A stretch of DNA of 64,000 nt, taken from the NCBI RefSeq assembly GCF_902810445.1, contig NZ_LR778175.1:310001-374000 (forward strand), given 5' to 3'. Within the stretch, counting starts at the first letter, position 1, and every line of letters starts with the position of its first letter. A program made the position numbers and the translations under genes. Origin of the DNA: Candidatus Nitrosacidococcus tergens. Lineage in GTDB: Bacteria > Pseudomonadota > Gammaproteobacteria > Nitrosococcales > Nitrosococcaceae. The notes below the pieces were generated by a model, which was not told where the DNA came from, did not search any database, and saw nothing but the letters and a program-made list of their open reading frames with translations. This document shows positions 8,412 to 19,104 of the stretch, in pieces.

Positions 8412-10985
8412 ATGAGACAAGATAAATTCACTTCTAAGTTTCAAGAAGCACTGGGAGATGCGCAGAGTCTTGCTTTAAAACATGATCATCAGTATTTAGA
8501 GCCTTTGCATGTGATGATTTCCTTATTGGAGCAACAGGGGGGAACGACATCTCCGTTGCTTATGCAGGCAGGAGTCAATGTAAATAACTTTCATAGCCAA
8601 CTCAATAGTGCATTGCAGCAAATTCCCCAAGTACACGGCACACCGGGGGAAATTCATATTTCTCAAGATTTAGCCAGATTGCTTAATGTAACCGATAAGC
8701 TCGCTCAACAACGGCAAGATCAGTATATTTCAAGTGAACTATTTGCTCTTGCAGTCGCAGAAGATAAAGGGCAAGCAGGAGAATTATTGCGTAAAAATAA
8801 TGGCAGTAAAAAAACTATTGAAAGAGCTATTGATGCGATCCGTGGGGGGCAAAAAGTAAATGATCCGGGCGCAGAAGATCAGCGGCAGGCTTTAGAGAAA
8901 TATACTATTGATTTGACTGCTCGTGCTGAGCAAGGAAAAATTGATCCAGTCATTGGGCGAGATGATGAAATTCGCCGTACTATTCAAGTGTTACAACGGC
9001 GGACTAAAAATAATCCAGTACTCATCGGTGAACCCGGCGTTGGAAAAACCGCAATTGTAGAAGGACTTGCCCAGCGGATTATTAATGGAGAGGTACCAGA
9101 AGGGCTTAAAAATAGGCGGTTACTTGCCTTAGATATGGGAGCACTTATTGCGGGGGCAAAATTCCGTGGGGAATTTGAAGAACGACTCAAAGCTGTGCTG
9201 AAAGATGTAAGCAAAGCAGAGGGTACGATTATTTTATTCATTGATGAGCTTCATACCATGGTAGGGGCGGGTAAAGCAGAGGGATCTATGGATGCAGGTA
9301 ATATGCTTAAACCTGCTCTGGCTCGAGGCGAACTTCATTGTATTGGGGCTACGACTTTAGATGAATATCGCCAATATATTGAAAAAGATGCGGCTCTTGA
9401 ACGGAGATTTCAACGGGTATTGGTAGATGAACCTAGTGTGGAAGATACAATTGCTATTTTAAGAGGGCTAAATGAGCGTTATGAAGTCCATCATGGAGTA
9501 GAGATTATTGATCCGGCAATTGTAGCAGCTGCGACTTTATCCCATCGGTATATTTCCGATCGAAAGCTACCAGATAAAGCGATTGATCTTATTGATGAAG
9601 CAGCCAGTCGGATTCGAATGGAGATTGATTCTAAGCCAGAGCCTATGGATCGCCTAGAGAGGCGGATTATTCAATTGAAAATTGAACGAGAAGCATTAAA
9701 AAAAGAAACGGATGAAGCCTCTAAAAAACGATTAGAAACTTTGGAGACTGATTTAAGTAGTTTAGAAAAAGAATATGCTGATTTAGAAGAGATTTGGAAA
9801 GCAGAGAAAGCGACCCTAAGTGGAGCACAGGGGATTAAAGAAAAGCTGGAGCAAGCCCGATTAGAACTCGATGCTGCCCATCGTGCTGGAGATTTAGCTC
9901 GAATGTCAGAATTGCAATATGGTCGGATTCCAGAGCTACAAAAACAGCTTAATACCGCTACTGCTATAGAACATCATGATTTTAAACTCCTGCGAAATAA
10001 AGTCACTGATGAAGAAATTGCCGAAGTGGTTTCTAAGTGGACTGGGATTCCTGTCTCTAAAATGTTGGAAGGGGAACGGGATAAACTGTTAAAAATGGAG
10101 GAGGCATTACAGCAACGAGTTGTTGGACAGAAAGAAGCAGTGGAAACCGTAAGTAATGCAATTCGTCGATCCCGTGCTGGATTGTCTAACCCTAATCGTC
10201 CTAATGGATCGTTTTTATTTTTAGGTCCTACAGGTGTGGGAAAAACGGAACTATGTAAAACATTATCTGAATTTTTATTTGATACAGAAGAAGCCATGAT
10301 TCGAGTAGATATGTCCGAATTTATGGAGAAACATTCAGTTGCTCGACTCATTGGTGCTCCTCCCGGCTATGTAGGGTTTGAAGAAGGTGGTTATCTCACA
10401 GAAGCGGTACGCCGTAAACCTTATTCTGTAGTTTTATTAGATGAAGTAGAAAAAGCCCATCCGGATGTATTTAATATTCTATTACAGGTGCTGGATGATG
10501 GTCGGTTGACCGATAGTCATGGTCGTACGGTAGATTTTCGCAATACTATTGTGATCATGACTTCTAATCTAGGATCTCAAGTGATTCAAGAGATGATAGG
10601 GGAAGAAAATTATCCACAAATGAAACAGGCAGTGATGGAAATTGTAGGTCAGCATTTCCGTCCTGAATTTATTAATCGGATTGATGATGTGGTGGTATTT
10701 CACCCCTTACAGCAGAATCAACTGTTGGCGATTACTAAAATTCAAATCGCTTATTTACAACAGCGCTTGGCAGAACAGGAGATGCAATTATCACTGCCTG
10801 ATGAAGTGGTAGCAAAAATTGCAGAAATTGGCTTTGATCCTGTTTATGGCGCAAGACCTTTAAAAAGAGCTATCCAGCAGGAACTTGAAAACCCTCTTGC
10901 TCAAGAGATTCTTTCTGGAAAAATCAAAGCTGGTGATACGATCAAGGTGACTACTGAAAGGGATCATTTCCTTTTTAATAGTTAA
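8412..10985 (+). CDS. clpB: ATP-dependent disaggregase chaperone ClpB
   Basis: Hexameric AAA+ unfoldase that, with DnaK, pulls proteins out of aggregates after heat stress. The 857 residues match the family length. In order: the Clp N-domain repeats (1-145), first AAA+ module with Walker A GEPGVGKT and Walker [15 protein letters not shown], the coiled-coil middle domain (about 405-525, rich in Glu, Lys and Leu), second AAA+ module with GPTGVGKT and [14 protein letters not shown], and the C-terminal cap. The presence of the middle domain separates it from ClpA and ClpC. AGAGGG precedes the ATG. A heat-shock promoter lies upstream and a terminator downstream, so it is monocistronic. Confidence 0.99.
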   Translation: MRQDKFTSKFQEALGDAQSLALKHDHQYLEPLHVMISLLEQQGGTTSPLLMQAGVNVNNFHSQLNSALQQIPQVHGTPGEIHISQDLARLLNVTDKLAQQRQDQYISSELFALAVAEDKGQAGELLRKNNGSKKTIERAIDAIRGGQKVNDPGAEDQRQALEKYTIDLTARAEQGKIDPVIGRDDEIRRTIQVLQRRTKNNPVLIGEPGVGKTAIVEGLAQRIINGEVPEGLKNRRLLALDMGALIAGAKFRGEFEERLKAVLKDVSKAEGTIILFIDELHTMVGAGKAEGSMDAGNMLKPALARGELHCIGATTLDEYRQYIEKDAALERRFQRVLVDEPSVEDTIAILRGLNERYEVHHGVEIIDPAIVAAATLSHRYISDRKLPDKAIDLIDEAASRIRMEIDSKPEPMDRLERRIIQLKIEREALKKETDEASKKRLETLETDLSSLEKEYADLEEIWKAEKATLSGAQGIKEKLEQARLELDAAHRAGDLARMSELQYGRIPELQKQLNTATAIEHHDFKLLRNKVTDEEIAEVVSKWTGIPVSKMLEGERDKLLKMEEALQQRVVGQKEAVETVSNAIRRSRAGLSNPNRPNGSFLFLGPTGVGKTELCKTLSEFLFDTEEAMIRVDMSEFMEKHSVARLIGAPPGYVGFEEGGYLTEAVRRKPYSVVLLDEVEKAHPDVFNILLQVLDDGRLTDSHGRTVDFRNTIVIMTSNLGSQVIQEMIGEENYPQMKQAVMEIVGQHFRPEFINRIDDVVVFHPLQQNQLLAITKIQIAYLQQRLAEQEMQLSLPDEVVAKIAEIGFDPVYGARPLKRAIQQELENPLAQEILSGKIKAGDTIKVTTERDHFLFNS

Positions 10986-11021
10986 AAAGAGTAATATTTA
11001 AAGTATTCTAACTATAAAGCT

Positions 11022-11069
11022 GCTAAAGATCCCATAGGGAAAAATATGGGTCTTTAGCATCAGTTTTTT
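11022..11069 (+). terminator. Rho-independent terminator after clpB
   Basis: GCTAAAGA (11022-11029) pairs with TCTTTAGC (11051-11058), a T bulges at 11030, and CCCATA (11031-11036) pairs with TATGGG (11045-11050). This 14-bp stem is followed after five bases by six T residues. It lies 36 bases after the clpB stop. Confidence 0.88.
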
Positions 11070-11092
11070 CTAAAACAGAATAATTTTCTATT

Positions 11093-11476
11093 ATGGATTC
11101 TTATCATCTTTTTAAACATATACACGTTGCCTTTGTAGTCATCACTTTTATTTCTTTTACGATTCGTGCTTGGTGGATGTTAGCTTCTTCTGATCTACTT
11201 AACCGGCTTTGGGTGAAAGTCATTCCTCCTATTATAGATACCATCTTACTTGCTAGTGCCATTCGGCTAACATTTATTATTAACCAATATCCTTTTGTTA
11301 ACAGTTGGCTTACAGCTAAAGTACTTGCTTTAATTGGCTATATTGTATTTGGTGCTATTGCCTTAACTCGAGGACGGACTAAATCAATAAGAATCGCTAC
11401 ATTATTTATTTCTTATGCTCTGTTTTTCTATATTGTGGCAGTGGCCCATAGTAAACATCCCATTCCATGGGGTTGA
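11093..11476 (+). CDS. SirB2-like integral membrane protein
   Basis: The 127 residues contain four hydrophobic helices with little else, ending in a short HSKHPIPWG tail. The pattern HLFKHIHVAFVVITFISF near the start, WVKVIPPIIDTILL in the middle and WLTAKVLALIGYIVFG fit the SirB family of small inner-membrane proteins of unknown biochemical role. It follows the clpB terminator by 23 bases, so it needs its own promoter. Its stop codon directly abuts that of the convergent dehydrogenase gene. Confidence 0.8.
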   Translation: MDSYHLFKHIHVAFVVITFISFTIRAWWMLASSDLLNRLWVKVIPPIIDTILLASAIRLTFIINQYPFVNSWLTAKVLALIGYIVFGAIALTRGRTKSIRIATLFISYALFFYIVAVAHSKHPIPWG

Positions 11477-12322
11477 TTACCTATTTTCTTTTTCAGCAGC
11501 CCAACGAAGTAAACTATCCATTGCTCGATGGGGTAGTATTCGCTTTAAAATAGCAAATGCGTAGGTGGGTATGGTGACACAGTAACGTATTTTAGGTTGA
11601 GGGGATTCCAGTGCGTGAATCACCTTTTTTAATACTGCTTCTGGAGGAAGGGTAAAAGGTTGAGTAGGTCCCTCTGTTTGTAGTCGCTGTTCCATATGTT
11701 GATAAGTTTGATAGTGGGGACTGGCTTTTGAGTCAATATGATCAAAGTACTTTTGAACCGCATTATCTTTAAATTTACTGATTATAGGACCCGGTTCAAT
11801 CAAAGAGACTTGAATACCGCTTCCATATAACTCCAAACGTAAAGTATCGGCAAGTCCTTCTAGGGCATATTTGCTTGCATTATAAGCCCCTCGATAGGGC
11901 ATACAAATAAATCCAAGAATTGAGCTATTGTAAATAATCCTACCTTCTTGTTGTGCACGCATGGCAGGAATTAAGCAATTAGTAAGTTCTTGGGTACCAA
12001 ATACATTAGCTTCAAATTGTGCCTGCAGTACCTCTCTTTTTAAATCTTCTACGGCACCGGGTTGACCATAGGCACCATTATTAAATAATCCGTAGAGTTT
12101 TCCTTTAGTTTTTGCAAGTACTGTCTCTGCTGCTTTAATAATTGAAGAATTATCGGCAAGATCTAAATAGATTGTCTCTAATCCCTCATCAGCTAAACTT
12201 TTAATATCTTGCTCTTTACGAGCAGTAGCAAATACTCGATAACTTCTGTCTCTAAGCCCTAAAGCGGTACAACGACCAATTCCGCTAGAGCATCCTGTAA
12301 TAAGTACTGATTTAGCTGTCAT
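11477..12322 (-). CDS. Short-chain dehydrogenase/reductase
   Basis: NAD(P)-dependent oxidoreductase of the classical SDR family, cytoplasmic. The 281 residues have the Rossmann motif TGCSSGIG (9-16), NNGAYG (81-86) in place of the usual NNAG, the catalytic Ser in YNSSILG and the YxxxK pair Tyr147/Lys151. The substrate is unknown; close relatives include ketoreductases acting on acyl or sterol-like carbonyls. It is the last gene of a minus-strand group with pyrF and a secreted protein, 22 bases after the latter. The neighbourhood gives no hint to its substrate. Confidence 0.87.
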   Translation of the reverse strand: MTAKSVLITGCSSGIGRCTALGLRDRSYRVFATARKEQDIKSLADEGLETIYLDLADNSSIIKAAETVLAKTKGKLYGLFNNGAYGQPGAVEDLKREVLQAQFEANVFGTQELTNCLIPAMRAQQEGRIIYNSSILGFICMPYRGAYNASKYALEGLADTLRLELYGSGIQVSLIEPGPIISKFKDNAVQKYFDHIDSKASPHYQTYQHMEQRLQTEGPTQPFTLPPEAVLKKVIHALESPQPKIRYCVTIPTYAFAILKRILPHRAMDSLLRWAAEKENR

Positions 12323-12344
12323 TTTTTATATCAAACTCAGTTAG

Positions 12345-12992
12345 TTATTGTCCGAAGAAAAATGGTGTTACAGGAACAGATTTTAGGTTATTTTTTGTTG
12401 CCCCTAATTTTTTAACTTCAATTACTTGGCCTAAAACACTCTCAATTTCATTTCCTTCAACAAATAGGGATTCTCCTTGATGGATTAGCTCGCCAAATTG
12501 ATGGAATTGGGCTGGAAGTAACCGTATGATTGTTCCATCGTTCAATATTGCTCCTTCTACTTCACCTCGGGAACCGTGTAAAACCATGCGTACCTCATCT
12601 TCCACCTTTAGGTAATTCACTTTCTTTTTCTTATTTTGAATATCAATAACCACCTCTTTCCCATTAGTTTGATTTGCAATTAATAGTGCTTCAATAAGAG
12701 GAATATCTGCCTCTTTTATTCCATAAACAATAATTCTATCATTAGGATGAATAGAATAAGCAAGCACTGTAGATAGCTCAGAGGGTGTAATGATTTCCAT
12801 ACCCTCTTTTAGGAGCAACCCATCAATTTCTCCTTTAGTATTTAAAATATATTGCTGTACTACCCCAGAATAACTAGGCAGTTGTTTATCAATATTTACT
12901 GACTGAAAATTAGCTGCCATAGATAAAGTATGTAGAAAAACGCTAATGCATAGTGCTGTGCTTAAAAAAATAATTTTTAATTCTTTATTCAT
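12345..12992 (-). CDS. Secreted protein of unknown function with an internal duplication
   Basis: I do not recognise this family. The 215 residues start with a Sec signal peptide (Lys-rich start, hydrophobic 8-24, likely cleavage after SMA). The mature part has two related halves. Residues about 43-93 run through NTKGEIDGLLLKEGMEII to PNDRIIVYG; residues about 135-183 run through GSRGEVEGAILNDGTIIR to QGESLFVEG. Both are beta-rich with a shared pattern of GEhDG, GphI, then a Gly-rich turn, suggesting two small barrel-like domains. Its ATG overlaps the pyrF stop by 4 bases, so translation is coupled. It is probably periplasmic. Confidence 0.7.
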   Translation of the reverse strand: MNKELKIIFLSTALCISVFLHTLSMAANFQSVNIDKQLPSYSGVVQQYILNTKGEIDGLLLKEGMEIITPSELSTVLAYSIHPNDRIIVYGIKEADIPLIEALLIANQTNGKEVVIDIQNKKKKVNYLKVEDEVRMVLHGSRGEVEGAILNDGTIIRLLPAQFHQFGELIHQGESLFVEGNEIESVLGQVIEVKKLGATKNNLKSVPVTPFFFGQ

Positions 12993-13030
12993 AGCCTTTC
13001 CTCATTATTCATAGCCTTTTCCTCATTTAT
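12988..13030 (-). repeat. Imperfect tandem duplication of a ribosome-site plus start-codon cassette
   Basis: On the minus strand the unit AATGAGGAAAGGCTATGAAT occurs twice in tandem; the upstream copy has one extra A in its A run. Each copy carries GAGGAAA plus an ATG. The first copy is read as the last pyrF codons and the second starts the secreted-protein gene. Confidence 0.8.
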
Positions 13031-13720
13031 TTCTAATTCTATTGCTTCTAAAGCAAGCATAGGATGCTTAGCTTGCGTAATGGGACGACCGATTACAAGA
13101 TAATCAGATCCATTTGTCATCGCTTGTTTTGGTGTAAGAACTCGTTTTTGATCTCCTGCTTCAGTACCTATTGGACGTACCCCTGGCGTAACTAATAAGA
13201 AATTTTTACCAAAAGACTGGCGGAATAATGGTACTTCTAGCCCAGAGCAAATAATTCCATCTAGCCTGGCTTCATAGACGAGTTGTGCTAAACGTAAGCC
13301 ATTTTCTTCAATAGATCCTGATAAACCAATTTGCTCTAGCGTGGTAGAATCCATGCTAGTCAAAAGGCTAACCGCAGTGAGTAAAGGAGCTTGAGAGTAT
13401 TGAGCCAATGATTCTCGAGCAGCAATAAGCATTGCTTTTCCTCCTAAAGCATGGACATTTATCATCCATATTCCAAGATCGGCTGCAATAGCACAAGCTC
13501 GTGCAACCGTGTTAGGAATATCATGAAATTTTAAATCTAAAAAAACTTTAAATCCTCGATCTATTAAAGCATTAATAAGCTGCGGTCCTGCTAAGGTAAA
13601 TAATTCTTTACCTACTTTAACCTGGCATCGAATAGGATCTAGCTGATCTACCAAATTAAGGGCTTGGTTAGTATCTGAATAATCTAAAGCAACAATAATT
13701 GGGGATACTTTAGTGATCAT
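12989..13720 (-). CDS. pyrF: Orotidine 5'-phosphate decarboxylase
   Basis: Last step of UMP synthesis: decarboxylation of OMP to UMP, cytoplasmic dimer. The 243 residues show the TIM-barrel landmarks ALDYSD near residue 11, the catalytic DLKFHDIPNTV with Lys64 and Asp67, and VTPGVRP with the phosphate-binding YLVIGRPIT loop. The C-terminus is lengthened by a short charged tail, made partly by the tandem duplication at 12988-13030. It leads a minus-strand group with the secreted protein (4-base overlap). It is divergent from tgt across 90 bases. Confidence 0.97.
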   Translation of the reverse strand: MITKVSPIIVALDYSDTNQALNLVDQLDPIRCQVKVGKELFTLAGPQLINALIDRGFKVFLDLKFHDIPNTVARACAIAADLGIWMINVHALGGKAMLIAARESLAQYSQAPLLTAVSLLTSMDSTTLEQIGLSGSIEENGLRLAQLVYEARLDGIICSGLEVPLFRQSFGKNFLLVTPGVRPIGTEAGDQKRVLTPKQAMTNGSDYLVIGRPITQAKHPMLALEAIELEINEEKAMNNEERL

Positions 13721-13792
13721 GGCTCGTTTATTATAATCAGAAATTTATTTAAATTAATCGTAATATATGCTTCATGGTTAATATTAACTTAA

Positions 13793-14932
<1,140 letters not shown>

Positions 14933-14966
14933 TCAATCTTTTATTTTTTTTGGAGATTATGCAGCG

Positions 14967-15311
14967 ATGCCTTCTATTTTAGATTTTTTTATTTCTTCTG
15001 CTTGGGCACAAGAACAAGCGGCACCTCAACCTCCTGGATTATTATTTAATCTTTTTTTCTTTTTGTCTTTATTACTTCTATTTTATTTTTTCTTGATTCG
15101 TCCTCAACAGAGACGTGCAAAAGAGCATACTAAACTCCTAGAGGGATTAAAAGCAGGAGATGAAGTAATGATAGATAGTGGTATTATGGGGCGTTTAGTA
15201 GAACTTTCAGATAATACTGCTGTGTTAGAAATTAGTGAGGGAGTCAATATTAAAGTGCGCCGCCCCTCTATAAACGCTGTGCTGCCCAAAGGCACTCTTG
15301 AAAAACTGTAA
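14967..15311 (+). CDS. yajC: Preprotein translocase accessory subunit YajC
   Basis: Small single-span inner-membrane protein that associates with SecDF and SecYEG. The 114 residues have a short N-terminal SSAWAQEQ segment, one strongly hydrophobic helix (about 25-44), the family signature FFLIRPQQRRAKEH at 42-55, and a soluble beta-rich domain with LKAGDEVMIDSGIMG. Length and pattern are standard. It lies 34 bases after tgt and 18 before secD, consistent with a single transcript. Confidence 0.96.
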   Translation: MPSILDFFISSAWAQEQAAPQPPGLLFNLFFFLSLLLLFYFFLIRPQQRRAKEHTKLLEGLKAGDEVMIDSGIMGRLVELSDNTAVLEISEGVNIKVRRPSINAVLPKGTLEKL

Positions 15312-15329
15312 GAAGAATGTAAATCTCCG

Positions 15330-17180
15330 ATGAATCGATACCCCCTTTGGAAAAATTTATTAGTTATTTGTGTAGTATCTATTGGTATACTTTATGCTTT
15401 GCCAAATTTATTTGGTGATATTCCTGCTTTACAAATTCTAGCTACCCGAGGCAGTAATTTAGAACCAAAACTAGTTGCTGAAATAGAGCAAGCTCTTAAA
15501 GAGCAGAGCTTAGATTATCAATCTGTTCATTTGGAAGACAAGCGACTTTCAATTTTATTTTCAAACTCAGATACCCAACTTAAAGCTCAAGATACCCTTC
15601 GAGAGAAGCTAGAAGATGGTTATTCGGTAGCACTATATTTAGCACCTACAACACCTAAATGGTTAAGTGCAATAGGTGCATTACCCATGAGTCTAGGGTT
15701 AGATTTAAGAGGTGGCGTGCACTTTCTTATGGAAGTGGATATGGATGCTGCTTTACGGCAAGCAGAAACTCGCTATGTAGAGGATTTTCGTAGCCTACTA
15801 CGGGAGAAAAAAATACGTTATTTAAGTATTAGTCGTATTCCAGAAGGGGGCGTAGAGGTTAAATTTCGGGAAATAGCACAGCGAGATGAAGCACAAAAAA
15901 TAATTCATAATCAATATATTCAGCTTCAATTACAACCTGTAGACGAAGACCAATCTCACCATCTAAGAGCTATTATAGATGAGAAAGAAAAGGCAGAAAC
16001 TAAACGGTTAGCCGTTCAGCAAAACATCACCACTCTGCGTAATCGTATTAATGAACTTGGAGTAACCGAGCCTACAATCCAACAACAAGGACAAAATCAT
16101 ATTGTAGTAGAATTACCTGGGGTGCAAGACCCGGCTCGTGCTAAAGAGATTTTAGGAGCAACAGCAACACTTGAATTTCATCTCGTAGATACTACCCATG
16201 CAGCTACTGAAGGTAGAGCACCTGCAGGCTCTAAAATTTATTATGAACGAGGTGGAAATCCCGTTTTATTACAAAAAAGAACGATTTTAACAGGAAGTCA
16301 TATTACAGATGCTTCTTCTGGGCTTGATCAGCAAACCAGTAGCCCTGCAGTATATGTTACTTTAGATGGTCAAGGTGCTCGCTCTTTTAGTAAAATTACT
16401 GGGAAAAATATCGGTAAACCAATGGCAGTAGTGTTTATTGAAACGAAAGTGGAAAATAAAACAGATACTGATGGTAATCCAGTAAAAGTACATCGGCAGG
16501 TAGCAGAAGTCATTAATATTGCTACTATTCGAGATCAGCTCAGTAAACGATTTCAAATTACTGGTCTTGATTCAACAGAGGAAGCACGTAACTTAGCCCT
16601 TCTGCTAAGAGCAGGGGCTTTAGCTGCACCTACAGATATTGTAGAAGAACGTACTATAGGACCTAGCTTAGGACAAGATAATATCGATAAAGGGATTCGC
16701 TCTGTATTAGTAGCTTTTTTAGTCGTATTTGTATTTATGGCAATGTACTATCAAGTTTTTGGTATAATTGCAAATCTAGCATTAGCCACCAATGTAGTTT
16801 TATTGGTATCTTTACTTTCTTTATTGCAGGCAACTTTAACCATGCCGGGCATTGCAGGAATTGTGCTTACGGTAGGTATGGCAGTAGATGCTAATGTACT
16901 TATTTTTGAGCGAATTCGCGAAGAACTTCGTAACGGAAATAGCCCACAAAATAGTATAGATGCAGGTTATAGTAATGCCTTTGCATCCATTGCCGACTCA
17001 AACTTAACAACCCTCATTGCTGGGCTAGTATTATTTGGCATTGGTAGCGGTCCCATAAAAGGATTTGCAGTTACCCTATCCTTAGGGATTTTAACCTCTA
17101 TGTTCACTGCAATTATTGGTACTCGGGCAATCGTTAATTTTATTTATGGAGGTCGTCGTAACACTAAGTTACATATTTAA
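15330..17180 (+). CDS. secD: Protein translocase subunit SecD
   Basis: Membrane protein that uses the proton gradient to complete export through SecYEG. The 616 residues have an N-terminal membrane helix (9-27), the D1 motif GLDLRGGVHFLMEVD near 123-137, large periplasmic P1 domains, and five C-terminal helices with the signature GMAVDANVLIFERIREEL. It appears complete and has the usual length. The partner secF, which nearly always follows directly, is missing: cfa on the opposite strand overlaps the end of secD by 12 bases. SecF must be encoded elsewhere or be dispensable here. Confidence 0.98.
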   Translation: MNRYPLWKNLLVICVVSIGILYALPNLFGDIPALQILATRGSNLEPKLVAEIEQALKEQSLDYQSVHLEDKRLSILFSNSDTQLKAQDTLREKLEDGYSVALYLAPTTPKWLSAIGALPMSLGLDLRGGVHFLMEVDMDAALRQAETRYVEDFRSLLREKKIRYLSISRIPEGGVEVKFREIAQRDEAQKIIHNQYIQLQLQPVDEDQSHHLRAIIDEKEKAETKRLAVQQNITTLRNRINELGVTEPTIQQQGQNHIVVELPGVQDPARAKEILGATATLEFHLVDTTHAATEGRAPAGSKIYYERGGNPVLLQKRTILTGSHITDASSGLDQQTSSPAVYVTLDGQGARSFSKITGKNIGKPMAVVFIETKVENKTDTDGNPVKVHRQVAEVINIATIRDQLSKRFQITGLDSTEEARNLALLLRAGALAAPTDIVEERTIGPSLGQDNIDKGIRSVLVAFLVVFVFMAMYYQVFGIIANLALATNVVLLVSLLSLLQATLTMPGIAGIVLTVGMAVDANVLIFERIREELRNGNSPQNSIDAGYSNAFASIADSNLTTLIAGLVLFGIGSGPIKGFAVTLSLGILTSMFTAIIGTRAIVNFIYGGRRNTKLHI

Positions 17181-18446
17181 TCCATCCATTTGGTAGAGGT
17201 GGTTACGATTCCAAGCTAAATTATTATTTGTACCTCGGGTAAAAGTGATTTGAAATAGTTGTAATCGGCTACTTAAAAAAGAGGCCTCAGAACCTGCAAG
17301 ATAAAGTCGCCATGCTCGTACAAACTGTTCATCAAATATCTCTTTTACTCGATCGGTTTTTTTTTCAAAACGCACTAGCCAATGCTCAAGTGTTTTTGCA
17401 TAGTGAAGTCTTAAGTTTTCGATATCTGTAACCGAAAAATTCCATGGTTCAAAAATATCTGAAATCACTTCACATAGGGTTGGAGGGTAAGCGCCAGGGA
17501 AAATATGCCGGCGTATCCAGCGGTTAATATGGCGAGGATAGTTACGGCCAATAAAATGTAGTAACCCTCTCCCTTCTGGGGTTAAGCTCCGATGAATCAC
17601 TGATCCCATCTCTGGATAGCAAGCTTTACCCACGTGTTCTAACATTCCTACAGAAACAAAAGCATCAAATTTACTTGAAATATTACGGTAATCATCTTCA
17701 ATAAATTGAACTTTGTCACTGAGATTCTGAATTTTGGCCTGCTCTTGAGCATAAGCAAGCTGTTCTTTAGAGATATTATAGGCTTGGACATTTACACCAT
17801 AATGCTTAGCCATATAGATGGCTAAAGCACCCCAACCACAACCTGCTTCTACTACTTTCTCTCCAGGTTTAAGTTCTAGTTTTCTACAAATATGCTCCAT
17901 TTTTGCTACTTGTGCTGCTTCTAGCTCCATATTAGGCTCTGGAAAATAAGCACAAGTGTAAGACATATTCTTATCAAGCCAGAGTTTATAAAAGTCATTG
18001 CTAATATCATAGTGATGATAAATATAGCCCTTAGCTCGAGAAAGAGTATTTGCCCTTATATCAAAAATCAATTTTCGGATTTGATACCCCAACCCAGGAC
18101 GATCATTAACATCCCGACTACCCCAAAATTTAATTAGAGTAACTAAGTCTCCCTTGATAGTGAGCTTACCATTTACATAAGCTTCGCCCACATATAATTC
18201 TGGATCAATAAGAATTTTAAGCAAAGCAATTCGACTATGGATTGTAATATGAGCAGTGGCAGGTTGAATTCCACCTAAAATATGTCTCTTATCCCATAAA
18301 GTAACATCTACAGGGATATCTTTTATTAGAGATTTGATCTTGGTAGTTAGCCACTGACTAGCACCATCTGTTGTTTCTTGCATTGCTGGAGGAGTTTGTT
18401 CCATTTCTTTTACCATGAGACTGATACAATAAATAGAGATTAGCAC
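17169..18446 (-). CDS. cfa: Cyclopropane-fatty-acyl-phospholipid synthase
   Basis: AdoMet-dependent enzyme that turns membrane unsaturated fatty acids into cyclopropane fatty acids, usually on entering stationary phase or under acid stress. The 425 residues include an N-terminal lipid-binding part, DNRPGLGYQ-like and HYDISNDFYKLWLDKNMSYTCAYF (positions near 143-167), AdoMet motif VVEAGCGWGALAIYMA, VSVGMLEHVG and HWLVRFEK near the end. The start is uncertain: GTG at 18446 has a weak AAAGG ahead; ATG at 18416 or 18404 would shorten the protein by 10 or 14 residues. It sits where secF would be expected, on the opposite strand. Confidence 0.95.
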   Translation of the reverse strand: MLISIYCISLMVKEMEQTPPAMQETTDGASQWLTTKIKSLIKDIPVDVTLWDKRHILGGIQPATAHITIHSRIALLKILIDPELYVGEAYVNGKLTIKGDLVTLIKFWGSRDVNDRPGLGYQIRKLIFDIRANTLSRAKGYIYHHYDISNDFYKLWLDKNMSYTCAYFPEPNMELEAAQVAKMEHICRKLELKPGEKVVEAGCGWGALAIYMAKHYGVNVQAYNISKEQLAYAQEQAKIQNLSDKVQFIEDDYRNISSKFDAFVSVGMLEHVGKACYPEMGSVIHRSLTPEGRGLLHFIGRNYPRHINRWIRRHIFPGAYPPTLCEVISDIFEPWNFSVTDIENLRLHYAKTLEHWLVRFEKKTDRVKEIFDEQFVRAWRLYLAGSEASFLSSRLQLFQITFTRGTNNNLAWNRNHLYQMDGLNM

Positions 18447-18581
18447 GATACCTTTATAAAAATAATATAATTATCCGCCCTTGCTAATCAAGGATAGATT
18501 AATCGTTCCTTACTTTCTATTAGCTTAATAATAAGTTACTTTAGATATTAAGATGAATGTTATAGAATCTACTTGAAGTCA

Positions 18582-19091
18582 ATGTTAATAAAATATTTTA
18601 CCGATCTATGTTTGTTTAAAGCAGGTCCTTCAGATGCCCCTGTTTCATGGCGAGTATTTTATCAAGTACTAGGGGTTTACATGGGAGTAGGATGGCTTAT
18701 TTCTCTATTACATTTATCTCCTATGCAAGGATTGTTTTCTATATCGATTGATACAGCGATCATTGTAGGGTTAACTTGGGGATTATTGTCTACAAAAGGT
18801 TATCGATCTCGATTATTGCAGACTTTAATTGCTCTAGTGGGATCTGGAGTAATTTTTAAGGTGTTAGCCCTTTTTCTATTGGTATATTTAAAAAAAGCAA
18901 CTCAGCAAGCTGGATTTTCACCTGATTTTATACTGTCACTCTTAGCTGGACATATGGTGTGGAGTGTCATGGTAAAGGCATATATTTTTCGTGATGCACT
19001 TACAGTATCCTTAACTATGGGAATTTTAATTACCATAGTTTATGTTTCAATTACAGTCAAACTTATGAGTTTTATATTCCCATCCATATAA
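18582..19091 (+). CDS. Predicted inner-membrane protein (Yip1-like)
   Basis: The 169 residues contain about five hydrophobic helices, spread from residue 24 to the C-terminus. The N-terminal segment FTDLCLFKAGPSDAPVSW (about 6-23) is hydrophilic and faces one side. Small membrane proteins of this size and helix pattern are often labelled Yip1 family, but I see no diagnostic motif, so the function is open. I place the start at the ATG at 18582; the TTG at 18573 is in frame but has no better ribosome site. mpl follows after 13 bases, and the two are likely cotranscribed. Confidence 0.7.
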   Translation: MLIKYFTDLCLFKAGPSDAPVSWRVFYQVLGVYMGVGWLISLLHLSPMQGLFSISIDTAIIVGLTWGLLSTKGYRSRLLQTLIALVGSGVIFKVLALFLLVYLKKATQQAGFSPDFILSLLAGHMVWSVMVKAYIFRDALTVSLTMGILITIVYVSITVKLMSFIFPSI

Positions 19092-19104
19092 TTAGCTTAT
19101 TTCT

